Positions 28,522 to 37,492 of a stretch of 64,000 bases of DNA are shown here, piece by piece; positions within the stretch are counted from its first letter, which is position 1, and every line of letters begins with the position of its first letter. The stretch spans positions 124,001 through 188,000 of the forward strand of contig DASRFA010000013.1 in assembly GCA_035651755.1 (NCBI GenBank). The letters run 5' to 3'. Position numbers and translations under genes: made by a program. Origin of the DNA: DASRFA01 sp035651755. GTDB lineage: Bacteria; Desulfobacterota; Binatia; UBA12015. Below the pieces are notes generated by a model. The model did not search any database. It saw nothing but the letters and a program-made list of their open reading frames with translations, and was not told the origin of the DNA.

Positions 28522-29745
28522 CTAGAAGAAGAAGTGGATCTCCATGACGAGCCGGTTCTGGTTCGCCGGGGGCTGGTTCTCCGGCCCGTTCGCGATCGAG
28601 TAGAAGAGCCGCGTCTGCAGGAAGCGCCCGAGGAACGGCTCGATGCCGAGGCCGAAGCGGTTCTGCGAGTCGTCGTTCGTCGTCGCGTCCGAGTCGTTGT
28701 CGGTGTACTCGGCGAAGGCCTTGCAGTTGATCCAGTCGAGCAGGAGGTAGTTGAGCTCCCCGTAGACGAGGAAGGTCCCGACGGCGGGCTGCGTGCCGCT
28801 GAACGAGTCGTGGATCCAGTCGACCTCGCCCTGGTACTCGAAGCGGCCGAGGTTCGCGCCGGCGTAGAACCCGTAGACGTAGCGTTCCTGATCCTGCGGC
28901 GCGACGTGCAGGAACGACGCCCCGACGATCGCGTCGTCGACGATCGGTAGGTCGCGCAGCATCGCGTACGCGTTCGTGGTGACGCGGACGTCGGCGTCGC
29001 CGGGCGGACCGTCCGTGACCGAGACGGAGAAGTGGAACGGGCCGGGCTCGAGGGCGAACTCCGCGCCGTCGTCCGAGCTCTGAAAATCCGTGCCGGTCCG
29101 GCCGCGGACGAAGATCTTGTTCGCCTCGTTGTCGAGCGCGAACAGGTTGTCGTTCTCGGTGCGGAGGCCGTAGTCGAGGAAGAAGCGGCCTGCCTTCACG
29201 TAGCCGCGCCAGGGCAGGATGCCCTTCATGAGGCCGAACACCTCGCGCGCGACCGTGCCGCCCGGCGCGTACGAGATGTCCGTGTAGACCTCGAGGTAGT
29301 CGGGGATGAGGCCGACGAGCGCGTAGAACGACGCCTCCCGGATCTCGAGGATGTTCTCGTCGACGTTGCTCCGGAAGACCTTGCCGTTCGGGACGCGACC
29401 CTGGGCGTTCGGCTCGTCCTGGAAGACGATCGAGTCGTTCACCCGCAGGTCGCCGCCGATCGAGAGGAAGCTCGTGATCTGCCCGTTGAAGGCGTCCGCG
29501 GCCTGCGCGAACTCCGGAAAGAGGTCGCGGTAGTGGGTGATCTCCTGGAGGTGGGTGTTCGCGAGGAGCGTGCGCATGCCGCCGCCGGTCTCGTTGACGT
29601 GGCAGGAACTGCACTTCCTGCCCTCGCGGATCGCCATGTACGGCTCGGCGCGCGCGGCCCGCGGCGAGAGGACGCACAGGGCCACCGCCGCCGATGCGAG
29701 AAGCGGCCGCGCAGAGCGCGCGGCCTTTCTTGGGTTGCACGACAT
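28522..29745 (-). CDS. outer-membrane beta-barrel protein with one c-type haem motif
   Basis: A 407-residue exported protein; the signal peptide ends about residue 33 (SPRAARA). Immediately after it lies a single haem-binding C45-S-S-C-H49 in EGRKCSSCHVNETGGGMR, as in small cytochrome-like domains with a trailing N-x-x-G-G-G. From residue ~85 the sequence alternates aromatic and polar residues as in a porin (ISFAPGG-type loops, GYVKAGRFFLDYGLR, FYAGANLGRFEYQGEVDWI), and it ends in ...MEIHFFF with a terminal Phe, the beta-barrel assembly signal. The fusion of a haem site with a barrel suggests electron or substrate transfer at the outer membrane. No other cytochrome is nearby. Confidence 0.8.
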   Translation of the reverse strand: MSCNPRKAARSARPLLASAAVALCVLSPRAARAEPYMAIREGRKCSSCHVNETGGGMRTLLANTHLQEITHYRDLFPEFAQAADAFNGQITSFLSIGGDLRVNDSIVFQDEPNAQGRVPNGKVFRSNVDENILEIREASFYALVGLIPDYLEVYTDISYAPGGTVAREVFGLMKGILPWRGYVKAGRFFLDYGLRTENDNLFALDNEANKIFVRGRTGTDFQSSDDGAEFALEPGPFHFSVSVTDGPPGDADVRVTTNAYAMLRDLPIVDDAIVGASFLHVAPQDQERYVYGFYAGANLGRFEYQGEVDWIHDSFSGTQPAVGTFLVYGELNYLLLDWINCKAFAEYTDNDSDATTNDDSQNRFGLGIEPFLGRFLQTRLFYSIANGPENQPPANQNRLVMEIHFFF

Positions 29746-30262
29746 CGAGCCCCCCCGGAGTCGGTGCGGCGCCCGGCGCGCGGTCGGAACGAGCTTCGGA
29801 TTTCGGCGCGCCGGGCGAGCGAGCGTCTACACGGCGTGCGCGGAGTGTCAAAATCCCGCGTGCCTTGGCCGGCGCGTGGAGTCGTTCCCCGCGTCCCAAC
29901 GGCTTCGATCGGGTGCCTTGCGGCACGATCCGCGAGGCGGAAAAAGCGCGCTCGAGCGGGACACGACGACCGACGACCCGCCGCCGCAACGCCACCGCAG
30001 CGCGCGCGGATGGCAGGCCATCGCGCCCCGATCCGTGTGCCTCTCCACCGTGTCGGTCGACGCGTCGTGCCATTTTCCGACCGCGTGCCGGACATTTGGA
30101 AGAGGGTCCAGCCATTGACACCGAGAATTTCACAGTCGTAGATGGCGCCGGCGTTTCGCCGGGGGGCCGGCAGATGTCGAAGCGCCCGAGATTCGGAGGT
30201 CGGTGCAGAAAACGGAAGTGCTGAATCCCACGGCTGGAATGCATCACCAGGAGGGGGGTCCG
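29746..30262. other. intergenic region upstream of the DUF1302 gene
   Basis: About 515 bases between divergent genes. It is clearly less G+C-rich than its surroundings between 30060 and 30260, where a perfect TTGACA (30115-30120) and a strong Shine-Dalgarno (CAGGAGGGGGG, just before the DUF1302 ATG) occur. No protein of convincing composition is encoded. The left part (29750-30060) looks like unconserved spacer. Confidence 0.5.
30115..30143 (+). promoter_or_regulatory. possible sigma70-type promoter for the DUF1302 gene
   Basis: TTGACA matches the -35 consensus exactly; 17 bases later is GTAGAT, or with an 18-base spacer TAGATG, only partly like TATAAT. It lies 120 bases before the ATG in the AT-richer part of the region. 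The -35 box is convincing by itself, the -10 box is not. Confidence 0.35.
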
Positions 30263-32041
30263 ATGGCGCATAGGTTGGCCAGGTGGTGGCTCGGCATCCT
30301 CGCGGCGGCGCTCGTCGTCGTCGCGGCACGGGATGCGGCGGCGCTCAAGCTGAACGAGGAAGGCACGATCAATCTGAGCGTTCGCGCGTACGTGAACGCC
30401 CGCATCGGCACGATGGCCAAGCAGTCGACGCGGCCGGGAAGTCAGCCGCCCGAATGCGTGGCGAACCCGAACGCGAACAACTGCAACTTCGGGGGCACGT
30501 TCCCGTACTCGGGCGCCGGGCACCTGATCCAGAACCGGTTCTTCCTCGAGCTCAAGTGGAATCACGACCTGACCTCGATGTTCGAGGACGTGCTTCCCGA
30601 GAGCGTGACGACGTTCAAGTACAACTTGACGTACCGCGGGGAGTACGACGGCATCTACGACTACGGTCCGAGCGAGTACAGCGGGCAAACGGAGACCTTC
30701 CAGGAGATCGAGCAGGCGCTGCGCCAGGGCGGCTTCCCGACGACCTCCGCCCAGCGCCAAACGGATCGCGTGCGGCATCGCCTGCGCGCGGTCGCGAGCA
30801 ACCGGAACCGCCTCTTCCAGGCGTTCGTCGACTGGGAGCAGGGCCCGGTGTTCGTCCGCTTCGGCCGCCAGAACCTGGCATGGGGTGAGACCGACGTCTT
30901 CCGCCTCCTCGACAACATCAACCCGATCGACAACAGCTTCGGAGGCTTCTTCCTCGAGCTCGACGAGCGGCGCGTCCCGCTCAACATGCTCCGCACGAGC
31001 TACAACTTCGGGACGATCGGGCCACTCGACCAGGCGTTCCTCGAGGGCTACGTCGCGTTCGACCGCACGGTCGCCTTCGTCCCGGGTGCTCCCGCCGGCT
31101 CGCCCTGGTACGCGCCGCTCGGACCGACGACCGGAACGACGGTCGGCGACCTGCAGGCGCCGAACCTGACCGGCCACAACCTGCGCGGCGGCGGCCGGTT
31201 CGTCTTCAACTGGGCGGACTTCACCTTCACGCTCGCGAGCTACCAGACGATGTTCGATACGCAGGCGGTTCGCTTCCGCGCCGCGAACCCCACGGACCCG
31301 GGATTCAACCCGGGAGTCAGCGTGATCACCGCCGAATCGTTCGCGCCGCTCGTGTGGGTGAACGGCGCTTCGATGACGACGGCGCTGCCCTCCCTGAAGA
31401 GCGTGCTGCGCTCGGAGGTCGCCTGGTTCAAGGACGAGGCCCTCTTCCGGGGCCCGGTCGAGAGCAAGTTCCCGGGCAGGAACACGACCAACCCGATCGA
31501 CCTCAACTACCTCAACAACTTCCTCGTTCCGGTGACGGCGCGCGATCCCGCGACCGGTCAGGCCGCGCCGCAGTTCAACACCGTGAGCCGCAAGGACACC
31601 TTCAACATGGCGCTCGGCTGGGACACGAACCAGTACATCCGCGTCCTGAACCCGACCCAGACGTTCTTCATCACGACCCAGTTCTTCTACCGGCACATCT
31701 TCGACCGCGATCCGTTCCAGTCCGTGCCGGTGCCGGAGCCGAACAACTCGACGCGCACGATCCCGCTGGTCGGTGACACGTTCCTCCACACTCTCGCGAT
31801 CAACACGACCTACAACGTGAAGGCGCCGTTCACCGACGCCAACATGCAGGTCACGCCCGGCTACAACATGTTCTACGACTGGCAGGGCATGCTCCTCTTC
31901 CAGCCGAACATCCGCTTCGTGCGCGACCCGTGGCGCTTCCTGGTCGACTACACGACGATCAACAGCGGCGTGTTCCGGTACCAGATCGGCCTCGTGCGCG
32001 ATCGCTCGAACGTCCGGGTCCAAGTCGAATACGTCCTCTGA
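30263..32041 (+). CDS. DUF1302 family outer-membrane protein
   Basis: A 592-residue exported protein: signal peptide MAHRLARWWLGILAAALVVV ending near residue 33, then NEEGTINLSVRAYVNARIGT. Beta-barrel character runs throughout (HLIQNRFFLELKWNHDL, YNLTYRGEYDGIYDYG, VFVRFGRQNLAWGETDVFRL, INPIDNSFGGFFLELDERRV) and it ends ...RVQVEYVL with a terminal hydrophobic residue. The D-x-W-E-x-G-P-x-x-x-R-x-G-R-Q-x-x-x-W-G-E segment is the hallmark of DUF1302. Such proteins are often near DUF1329 proteins and efflux pumps and are thought to handle hydrophobic compounds; that is known only by association. The ATG is fixed by the CAGGAGGGGGG ribosome-binding site. Confidence 0.92.
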   Translation: MAHRLARWWLGILAAALVVVAARDAAALKLNEEGTINLSVRAYVNARIGTMAKQSTRPGSQPPECVANPNANNCNFGGTFPYSGAGHLIQNRFFLELKWNHDLTSMFEDVLPESVTTFKYNLTYRGEYDGIYDYGPSEYSGQTETFQEIEQALRQGGFPTTSAQRQTDRVRHRLRAVASNRNRLFQAFVDWEQGPVFVRFGRQNLAWGETDVFRLLDNINPIDNSFGGFFLELDERRVPLNMLRTSYNFGTIGPLDQAFLEGYVAFDRTVAFVPGAPAGSPWYAPLGPTTGTTVGDLQAPNLTGHNLRGGGRFVFNWADFTFTLASYQTMFDTQAVRFRAANPTDPGFNPGVSVITAESFAPLVWVNGASMTTALPSLKSVLRSEVAWFKDEALFRGPVESKFPGRNTTNPIDLNYLNNFLVPVTARDPATGQAAPQFNTVSRKDTFNMALGWDTNQYIRVLNPTQTFFITTQFFYRHIFDRDPFQSVPVPEPNNSTRTIPLVGDTFLHTLAINTTYNVKAPFTDANMQVTPGYNMFYDWQGMLLFQPNIRFVRDPWRFLVDYTTINSGVFRYQIGLVRDRSNVRVQVEYVL

Positions 32042-32197
32042 AGCCCCGCACGGGCTCCTCGACCGCCGCCCCGGGCCGACTGGCGCTTTCGACTCGCCAA
32101 GTCGGTCCGGGGCTGGCATGATCGACGTCATCCGGCGCCGTCTCGACCGCCGCGCGCGGCGCCGGTCCGCGGATCTCCACCCGCCCATCGAGAAAGG

Positions 32198-33274
32198 ATG
32201 CCCGCTCTCATCACCGACGGGGATCGCCTCGCCGCGTCCGCGGCGGAGAGCGCGCACGCGCCCGACACCGTGCCCGTAGCGATCCGCGCGGAGCACCTCT
32301 GCAAGCGGTTCGGGACCACGGTTGCCGTCGACGACGTGTCCTTCGAGGTCGCGCGCGGCGAGGTCGTGGGCTTCCTCGGCCCGAACGGCGCGGGCAAGAG
32401 CACGACGCTCCGGATGCTGACGGGCGTCTTCCCGCCGTCGACCGGGCGCGCCAGCATCGCCGGGTACGACGTCGTGCGCCAGCCGCTCGAGGCCCGCCGG
32501 CGCCTCGGCTACCTGCCGGAGCGCACCGCGCTCTACGGCGACATGCCGGTCGCCTCCTATCTCGGCTTCGTCGCCGAGCTGAAGCTCGTGCCGGTCGGCG
32601 ACGTCGCGCGCGCGGTCGCGGCGGCGATGGACGCGGCCGGCATCTCGCACGTGGCGCATCGCCTCGTCGGCAACCTCTCGAAGGGGTACCGCCAGCGGGT
32701 CGGGATCGCGCAGGCGCTGCTCGGCGACCCGGCGGTCCTGATCCTCGACGAGCCGACCTCCGGGCTCGACCCCGAGCAGGTGAGCGACATCCGCGCGCTC
32801 ATCCGCGGGCTCGGCGCCGAGCGGACGGTCATCCTGTCGACGCACATCCTGACCGAGGTCGAGACGGTGTGCTCGCGCGTCATGGTCATGAACCGGGGGC
32901 GCATCCTGGCCGTGGACGAGCCGGCGCACCTCGAGCGCCGCCTGCGGCCCTACCGCGAGATCGCGGTGCGCGTGATCGGTCCGGAGGAGGCCGTGCTCGC
33001 GACTCTTCGCCACGTGCCGCGGGTCGCGCAGGTCGTGACGCGCGGCCGATCGCCCGAAGGCATCGACTTCGTCGTCTGCTGTCCCCACGAGTCCGACGTG
33101 CGGCGCGAGGTCGCCGCGGCGGTCGTCGGAAGGGGCTTCGGGCTGGTCGAGATCCGCCCGGTCGTCATGACGCTCGAGGAGATCTTCCTCAGCCTCGTGA
33201 GCGAGGGGTCGCCGGTCGAACCGGCCGAGGACGACCTTCCCGTCGCCGCGGGAGCCGGCGTTGCGGGCCGTTAG
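32198..33274 (+). CDS. ABC transporter ATPase (GldA/CcmA-type)
   Basis: A 358-residue ABC ATPase: Walker A GFLGPNGAGKSTTLRML near residue 70, the Q-loop region LGYLPERTALYGDM, the signature VGNLSKGYRQRVGIAQALLG, Walker B VLILDEPTSGLDPEQV and the H-loop STHILTE. A ~100-residue C-terminal extension (YREIAVRVIGPEEAV, then VRREVAAAVVGRGFGLVEI) is typical of the group that pairs with ABC-2 permeases, including GldA. The N-terminal ~28 residues before VAIRAEHLCKRFG are extra, so the start could be internal. It is the first gene of a tightly overlapped four-gene module. Confidence 0.93.
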   Translation: MPALITDGDRLAASAAESAHAPDTVPVAIRAEHLCKRFGTTVAVDDVSFEVARGEVVGFLGPNGAGKSTTLRMLTGVFPPSTGRASIAGYDVVRQPLEARRRLGYLPERTALYGDMPVASYLGFVAELKLVPVGDVARAVAAAMDAAGISHVAHRLVGNLSKGYRQRVGIAQALLGDPAVLILDEPTSGLDPEQVSDIRALIRGLGAERTVILSTHILTEVETVCSRVMVMNRGRILAVDEPAHLERRLRPYREIAVRVIGPEEAVLATLRHVPRVAQVVTRGRSPEGIDFVVCCPHESDVRREVAAAVVGRGFGLVEIRPVVMTLEEIFLSLVSEGSPVEPAEDDLPVAAGAGVAGR

Positions 33275-34004
33275 GGCGATCGCACGCCGCGAGCTCGCGG
33301 CGTACTTCGGCTCGCCGACGGCGTACGTCCTGCTGACCGTCTACCTCGTGCTGTCCGGCTACTTCTTCTACAGTGACGTCGCGTTCTTCGTGACGTTCGG
33401 AGCCCAGATCCTCCCGACCGGGCTCTGGCGCTACGTCTTCCTCGACTTCCGCCTCGTCACGCTCCTCGTCCTGCCGCTCGTCACGATGCGGCTCTTCGCC
33501 GAGGAGCGGAAGCTCGGCACGATCGAGCTGCTCTGGACGCTGCCCGTCAAGGACGTCCAGCTCGTGCTGGGGAAGTTCCTCGCGGCCTGGTGCTTCCTCG
33601 CGGTGCTGGTCGCGCTCGCGATCGTGCCGTTCGCGGTCTTCTACGCGTTCTACGCCTTCGACGTCGGCCCGCCGCTCGCGGGCGTCGTCGGGCTCCTCCT
33701 GCTCGGGACCGCGTTCATCGCCTGCGGCATCGCGGCGTCGACCCTCACCGAGAACCAGGTCGTCGCGGCGATGCTCACCTACGGCGTCCTCGTCTTCTTC
33801 TGGTTCATGACGTGGAACGAGGCCGTCGGGAGCGAGAAGCTGATCCGCGTCCTGCTGCTCTTCTCGCTCTTCGACCACTTCTACAACTTCGCGATCGGCA
33901 CCATCCAGGTCGTGGACGTCGCGTACTTCGCGGTGTTCGTCGCGTTCTTCCTCTACGCGAGCCTGCGCTCGCTGCAGAGCCGCGCCTGGCGCGGCGTCGA
34001 CTGA
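33261..34004 (+). CDS. ABC-2 type permease (GldF-like)
   Basis: A 247-residue permease with about six membrane segments: AIARRELAAYFGSPTAYVLL at the N-terminus, FLDFRLVTLLVLPLVTMRLF, EERKLGTIELLWTLPVKD (the ABC-2 coupling segment), VLVALAIVPFAVFYAFYAF and LLLLGTAFIACGIAASTLTE. It pairs with the preceding ATPase. The proposed start is TTG, overlapping the ATPase gene by 14 bases; it gives MRAVRAIARREL, the common N-terminus of this family, but TTG is unusual and should be treated as probable. The stop overlaps the next ATG as TGATG. Confidence 0.9.
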   Translation: MRAVRAIARRELAAYFGSPTAYVLLTVYLVLSGYFFYSDVAFFVTFGAQILPTGLWRYVFLDFRLVTLLVLPLVTMRLFAEERKLGTIELLWTLPVKDVQLVLGKFLAAWCFLAVLVALAIVPFAVFYAFYAFDVGPPLAGVVGLLLLGTAFIACGIAASTLTENQVVAAMLTYGVLVFFWFMTWNEAVGSEKLIRVLLLFSLFDHFYNFAIGTIQVVDVAYFAVFVAFFLYASLRSLQSRAWRGVD

Positions 34005-35440
34005 TGTCGCGCCCGACCCTCGCGCACGTCCTCGGGCTCGCCGCCGAGCTCGCGCTCGCCGGCGCGATCGCGGTGCTCGTCGTCGTGCTCGCGTGGGCGC
34101 ACAACGAGCGCCTCGACTTGACGCCGACGCGCGAGCACACGCTGTCGGATCAGGCGCGCCGCACCGCGCGCCGGATCGACCAGGACGTCACGATCAGCGT
34201 CTTCTACAACAGCCAGGAGCAGGGACGCGTGCGCGAGATGAAGGAGCTCCTCACGCGCCTCGCGGAGCAGTCGCGGCACATCGACTTCCGCATGTACGAC
34301 CTCGACCGCAGCCCGCTCATGGCAAACAAGCTCGGGATCGTCAATTACAACTCGGGCGTGCTCGAAGGCTACGGCCGCCGCGTGAAGGTCCGAGACCTGA
34401 CCGAACCCGATCTGACGACCCAGCTGATCAAGCTCATCGAGGGCGGCGAGCGGCTCGCCCTCTTCACGGTCGGCCACGGCGAGCGCGATCCGAACAGCAG
34501 CGATCCGCGGAGCGGCCTCTCGCAGGCGGCCAAGGCGCTCGAGGCGGAGAACTACCGCATCGAGCGCGCGGCCGACCTGCGGGGCGGGATCCCGGACGAG
34601 GTCGCGCTGCTCGTGGTCGCGAGCCCGGCGAGCGACTTCGCGCCGGGCGAGATCGCCGCGGTCGTCCAGTACCTCGAGCGCGGGGGCGGCGCGTTCTTCC
34701 TCCTCGAGGCGCAGACGCCGCCGCGGGTCGCGGAGCTGCTGCGCCGGTTCGGGCTCGAAGGCGGAAACGACCTCATCGTCGACGAGCGGAACCGGCTCTT
34801 CTTCGCCGACAGCTTCGCCCCCCAGGTGGCGCTCTTCAACGAGCAGATCCTGCCGTACACGGGCGCGCCGCCGGCGGTGCTCCCGCTCGCCGAGTCGATC
34901 CGCATCGTCGAGCCGGCCGACGCGCGCATGCAGCTGGCACCGTTCGCGTTCACCGGCAGCGACACGTGGAGCGACACCGAGCGGGTGAGCGTCGAGGGCA
35001 AACCGCCGGTGTTCCGCCCCGAGGTCGACGTGCGCGGCCCGATCCCGATCGCGGCGATCGCCCGGCTGCCCGATCCCGCTGAGCAGGAGCACGACGACGG
35101 GGGCTCCGCGGATCGCGAAGCCCGGGACAAAGCGGCTGCCACCGACGCGGACCGCGGGTCGATCGTCGCGATCGGGGACGTCGACTTCGCGACGAACCTC
35201 TACTTCGGGTCGCTCGGGAACCGCGACTTCTTCCTCAACCTGGCGCACCTGGCGGCGCGCGCCGAGGTCCTCATCGCGGTCCGGGGCGAGGGGCGCCCGG
35301 GCGGGACGTTCTCGCAGATCTACCTGACGGCGAGCCAGGCGCGGACGCTTTTCTGGACGGGAGTCGTCGCCCTGCCGAGCGCGGTGCTCCTGTGCGGGAT
35401 CGCGGTCGGGTGGCGAAGGCGGATCCGGAGCGCCGCATGA
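34004..35440 (+). CDS. GldG-like ABC-associated protein
   Basis: A 478-residue protein anchored by one N-terminal helix (LAAELALAGAIAVLVVVLAW) and one near the C-terminus (TLFWTGVVALPSAVLLCGIA). The soluble part begins RLDLTPTREHTLSDQARRTA, typical of GldG and DUF4350-like auxiliary proteins of ABC transporters, with VTISVFYNS, LFTVGHGERDP and FAPGEIAAVVQYLERGGG resembling a glutamine-amidotransferase-like fold. It should face the periplasm. The segment around 355-385 is Asp/Ala/Arg-rich and variable. It overlaps both neighbours (TGATG before, ATGA after). Confidence 0.88.
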   Translation: MSRPTLAHVLGLAAELALAGAIAVLVVVLAWAHNERLDLTPTREHTLSDQARRTARRIDQDVTISVFYNSQEQGRVREMKELLTRLAEQSRHIDFRMYDLDRSPLMANKLGIVNYNSGVLEGYGRRVKVRDLTEPDLTTQLIKLIEGGERLALFTVGHGERDPNSSDPRSGLSQAAKALEAENYRIERAADLRGGIPDEVALLVVASPASDFAPGEIAAVVQYLERGGGAFFLLEAQTPPRVAELLRRFGLEGGNDLIVDERNRLFFADSFAPQVALFNEQILPYTGAPPAVLPLAESIRIVEPADARMQLAPFAFTGSDTWSDTERVSVEGKPPVFRPEVDVRGPIPIAAIARLPDPAEQEHDDGGSADREARDKAAATDADRGSIVAIGDVDFATNLYFGSLGNRDFFLNLAHLAARAEVLIAVRGEGRPGGTFSQIYLTASQARTLFWTGVVALPSAVLLCGIAVGWRRRIRSAA

Positions 35441-36024
35441 GCGCCTCGTCGACGTCGCCCGGCGTCGACCTCGCCGCTCCGGCCGGCGACGCCGCCGTCG
35501 CGTGGCGACGGCTCGCCGTGCTCGGGATCGTCGTCGCCGCTCTCGCCGCCGTCGCCGCGTGGACCGTTCCGGCGCGCCTCGCTCCGCCGCCGACGACGCC
35601 CGCGACGCCGCTCCTCGCGATCGATCCGTCGGCCGTGCGCGAGGTCGACGTCCGGCGTGGCGACGTGGCGGGCCGCCTCCGCCGCACGCCCGCCGGCTGG
35701 TCGCTCGCGCTCGGAAGCGGGGAAAGGCAGGTCGACGCGGACGTCGTCGAGAGCTTCCTCGGCGTCCTTCGAACGACCGCTCGTTTGACGCACTTCGTCG
35801 AGAGCGACCTCGCCGCCTTCGGCCTCGATCCACCGCGCGGCGAGGTCGTTCTCCGCGACCGCGGCGAGACCCATCTCTCCCTCGGCGATCGGAACCCCGC
35901 GCTCACGGCGCTCTACGTGCGGATCGCACCGTCGCCCGACGTCGTCCTGGCCGGCTCGATCGTCCACTGGGAATTCGACAGGCTGGCCGACATGGTCGCC
36001 CGCGAGGCCGATGGCGCGGGCTGA
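35437..36024 (+). CDS. DUF4340-type protein, short form
   Basis: A 195-residue protein; the ATG overlaps the stop of the GldG-like gene (ATGA). A single membrane helix (LAVLGIVVAALAAVAAWTV) is followed by a periplasmic domain with VREVDVRRGDVAGRLRRTPA, VVESFLGVLRTTARLTHFVE, AAFGLDPPRGEVVLRDRGET and VVLAGSIVHWEFDRLADMV, the pattern of DUF4340, which is often found next to GldG-like proteins. Usual DUF4340 proteins are longer (300 or more residues, with repeated domains), so this is a one-domain version. It is the last gene of the ABC module. Confidence 0.8.
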   Translation: MSASSTSPGVDLAAPAGDAAVAWRRLAVLGIVVAALAAVAAWTVPARLAPPPTTPATPLLAIDPSAVREVDVRRGDVAGRLRRTPAGWSLALGSGERQVDADVVESFLGVLRTTARLTHFVESDLAAFGLDPPRGEVVLRDRGETHLSLGDRNPALTALYVRIAPSPDVVLAGSIVHWEFDRLADMVAREADGAG

Positions 36025-36097
36025 CGAGCCGATCGGCCCTTCGGCGTTGACGGCAAGGTTGGAATGAGGCTTTGATGCGATCCTGGAGGGTCCTCCG

Positions 36098-37381
36098 ATG
36101 AAAACCACTCAGAGATGGCTTCTGGCGGCGCTTGCGGCGGCAGTCGTGGTCGCGCCCGCCGGAGTGCGCGCCGAGGAGTACGTCCTGGACTCCTCGAACT
36201 GGCAGAAGGCCGAGAAGCTCCTGCCGGAGCCGGTTCTGAAGCGCGTCAAGGCCGGCGACTACCAGTTCAAGGTGGTCGAGGTCGACAACGAGAAGTTCAA
36301 AAACAATTTCAGCTCGAGCTACTGGGCGGCGAGCGAGGCGAACGAGGGCAAGTACGACCTCGACGCCGAGACCTGCGGGCTCAAGGACAAGGCGACGGGC
36401 AAGGTGCCCGACCACGTCTTCGGCAAGCCGTTCCCGCGCATCGACCCGAAGGATCCGCAGGCGGCCTGCAAGGTCGCGTGGAACTTCTACCTCGCCAACC
36501 AGATCGGCGAGGGCCAGGGCGCGACGTTCACGCTCAACGGCATCGACCGCAACGGCGAGTTCCGCCGCATCAAGCTCTGGCTCCACGCGAACGCGTACAT
36601 GGGCCGGCACGAGAAGGCGAAGGAGAATCCCGAGAACCTGCGCGGGACCTCGCTCTCGCACGCCATGGAGCCGGCCGACGCCGAGGGCGTCAACATCCTC
36701 GGCCAGGCGATCAACGACTGGACGTCCCAGGACAACATCTGGGCGTACGTGCCGCAGACCCGCCGCTCCCGGCGCGTGAACGCGGCCTCGCGCTCGGATC
36801 CGGTGGCAGGCCTCGACATCTTCTCGGACGACCTGAACTGCTACGCGGGCAAGGTCGAGTACTACAAGTGGAAGCTCGTCGGTGAGGGCGAGACGCTCGC
36901 GCCGCTCATCGGCCCGTACGCCCTCAAGCAGAACCCGACCAACAGCCCGACCCGCTTCAACGTCCCGATCCCCTACCTGCGCGGCGCTTACGAGACGCCC
37001 GGAGCGAAGGGCGCGCCCTGGCAGATCACCGAGAACCTCGTGTTCGTGAAGCGCCCGGTCTGGATTCTCGAGGGGGAGTCGACGGATCCCTACTACAACT
37101 TCGGCAAAGTGATCATGTACGTCGACAAGGACATGAACCGCATCTACTGGAAGAACGTGCACAACCGGGCCGGCGAGTACTTCTACACCGCGATGTGCAG
37201 CTACCACTTCTCGAAGAGCGACGACGGCAAGTTCAGCGCGACCACGCCGAACATGGTGATGGGAGTGAACGACAAGACCGACCGCGCCGCACTGGGCGGC
37301 CGCTACGCCGACCAGTTCATCGAGCGCAACTTCGACCCCGGCTACTTCTCCCTGCGCGCGCTCTCCCGCTTGAGCGACTGA
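36098..37381 (+). CDS. DUF1329 family periplasmic protein (LolA-like fold)
   Basis: A 427-residue exported protein; signal peptide MKTTQRWLLAALAAAVVVAP ending about residue 25. The mature protein has KGLKDKATGK-type sequence, HVFGKPFPRIDPKDPQAACK, VAWNFYLANQIGEGQ, DNIWAYVPQTRRSRRV (the conserved core of DUF1329, in which aromatic and Arg-rich segments surround the ligand site), SDDLNCYAGKVEYYKWKLVG, and PVWILEGESTDPYYNFGKVI. DUF1329 proteins have a LolA/LolB-like fold and are thought to carry lipids or hydrophobic compounds between membranes. The ATG follows GGAGGGTCC. The gene is 73 bases after the ABC module and ends at a strong terminator. Confidence 0.93.
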   Translation: MKTTQRWLLAALAAAVVVAPAGVRAEEYVLDSSNWQKAEKLLPEPVLKRVKAGDYQFKVVEVDNEKFKNNFSSSYWAASEANEGKYDLDAETCGLKDKATGKVPDHVFGKPFPRIDPKDPQAACKVAWNFYLANQIGEGQGATFTLNGIDRNGEFRRIKLWLHANAYMGRHEKAKENPENLRGTSLSHAMEPADAEGVNILGQAINDWTSQDNIWAYVPQTRRSRRVNAASRSDPVAGLDIFSDDLNCYAGKVEYYKWKLVGEGETLAPLIGPYALKQNPTNSPTRFNVPIPYLRGAYETPGAKGAPWQITENLVFVKRPVWILEGESTDPYYNFGKVIMYVDKDMNRIYWKNVHNRAGEYFYTAMCSYHFSKSDDGKFSATTPNMVMGVNDKTDRAALGGRYADQFIERNFDPGYFSLRALSRLSD

Positions 37382-37405
37382 TCCGCAGCCGACGCCGCGA
37401 ATCGA

Positions 37406-37442
37406 CGGGGCGCCCGGAGAGCCGGGCGCCCCGTTTTCGTTT
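37406..37442 (+). terminator. intrinsic terminator after the DUF1329 gene
   Basis: A perfect 12-bp G+C stem, CGGGGCGCCCGG with loop AGAG and CCGGGCGCCCCG, followed directly by TTTTCGTTTTCC. It lies 25 bases after the DUF1329 stop codon and should end the DUF1302-ABC-DUF1329 transcript. Confidence 0.9.
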
Positions 37443-37492
37443 TCCGAGCGCTCGACGTTCACCGCGCGGACGTCGGAGCGCGGGCGGGCCGG

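Noticed and set aside
28412..33088. A minus-strand frame open for 1558 codons opposite the DUF1302 and ABC genes.
   Set aside because: It is antisense to genes with good motifs and has no domain of its own; long open shadow frames are expected at this base composition.
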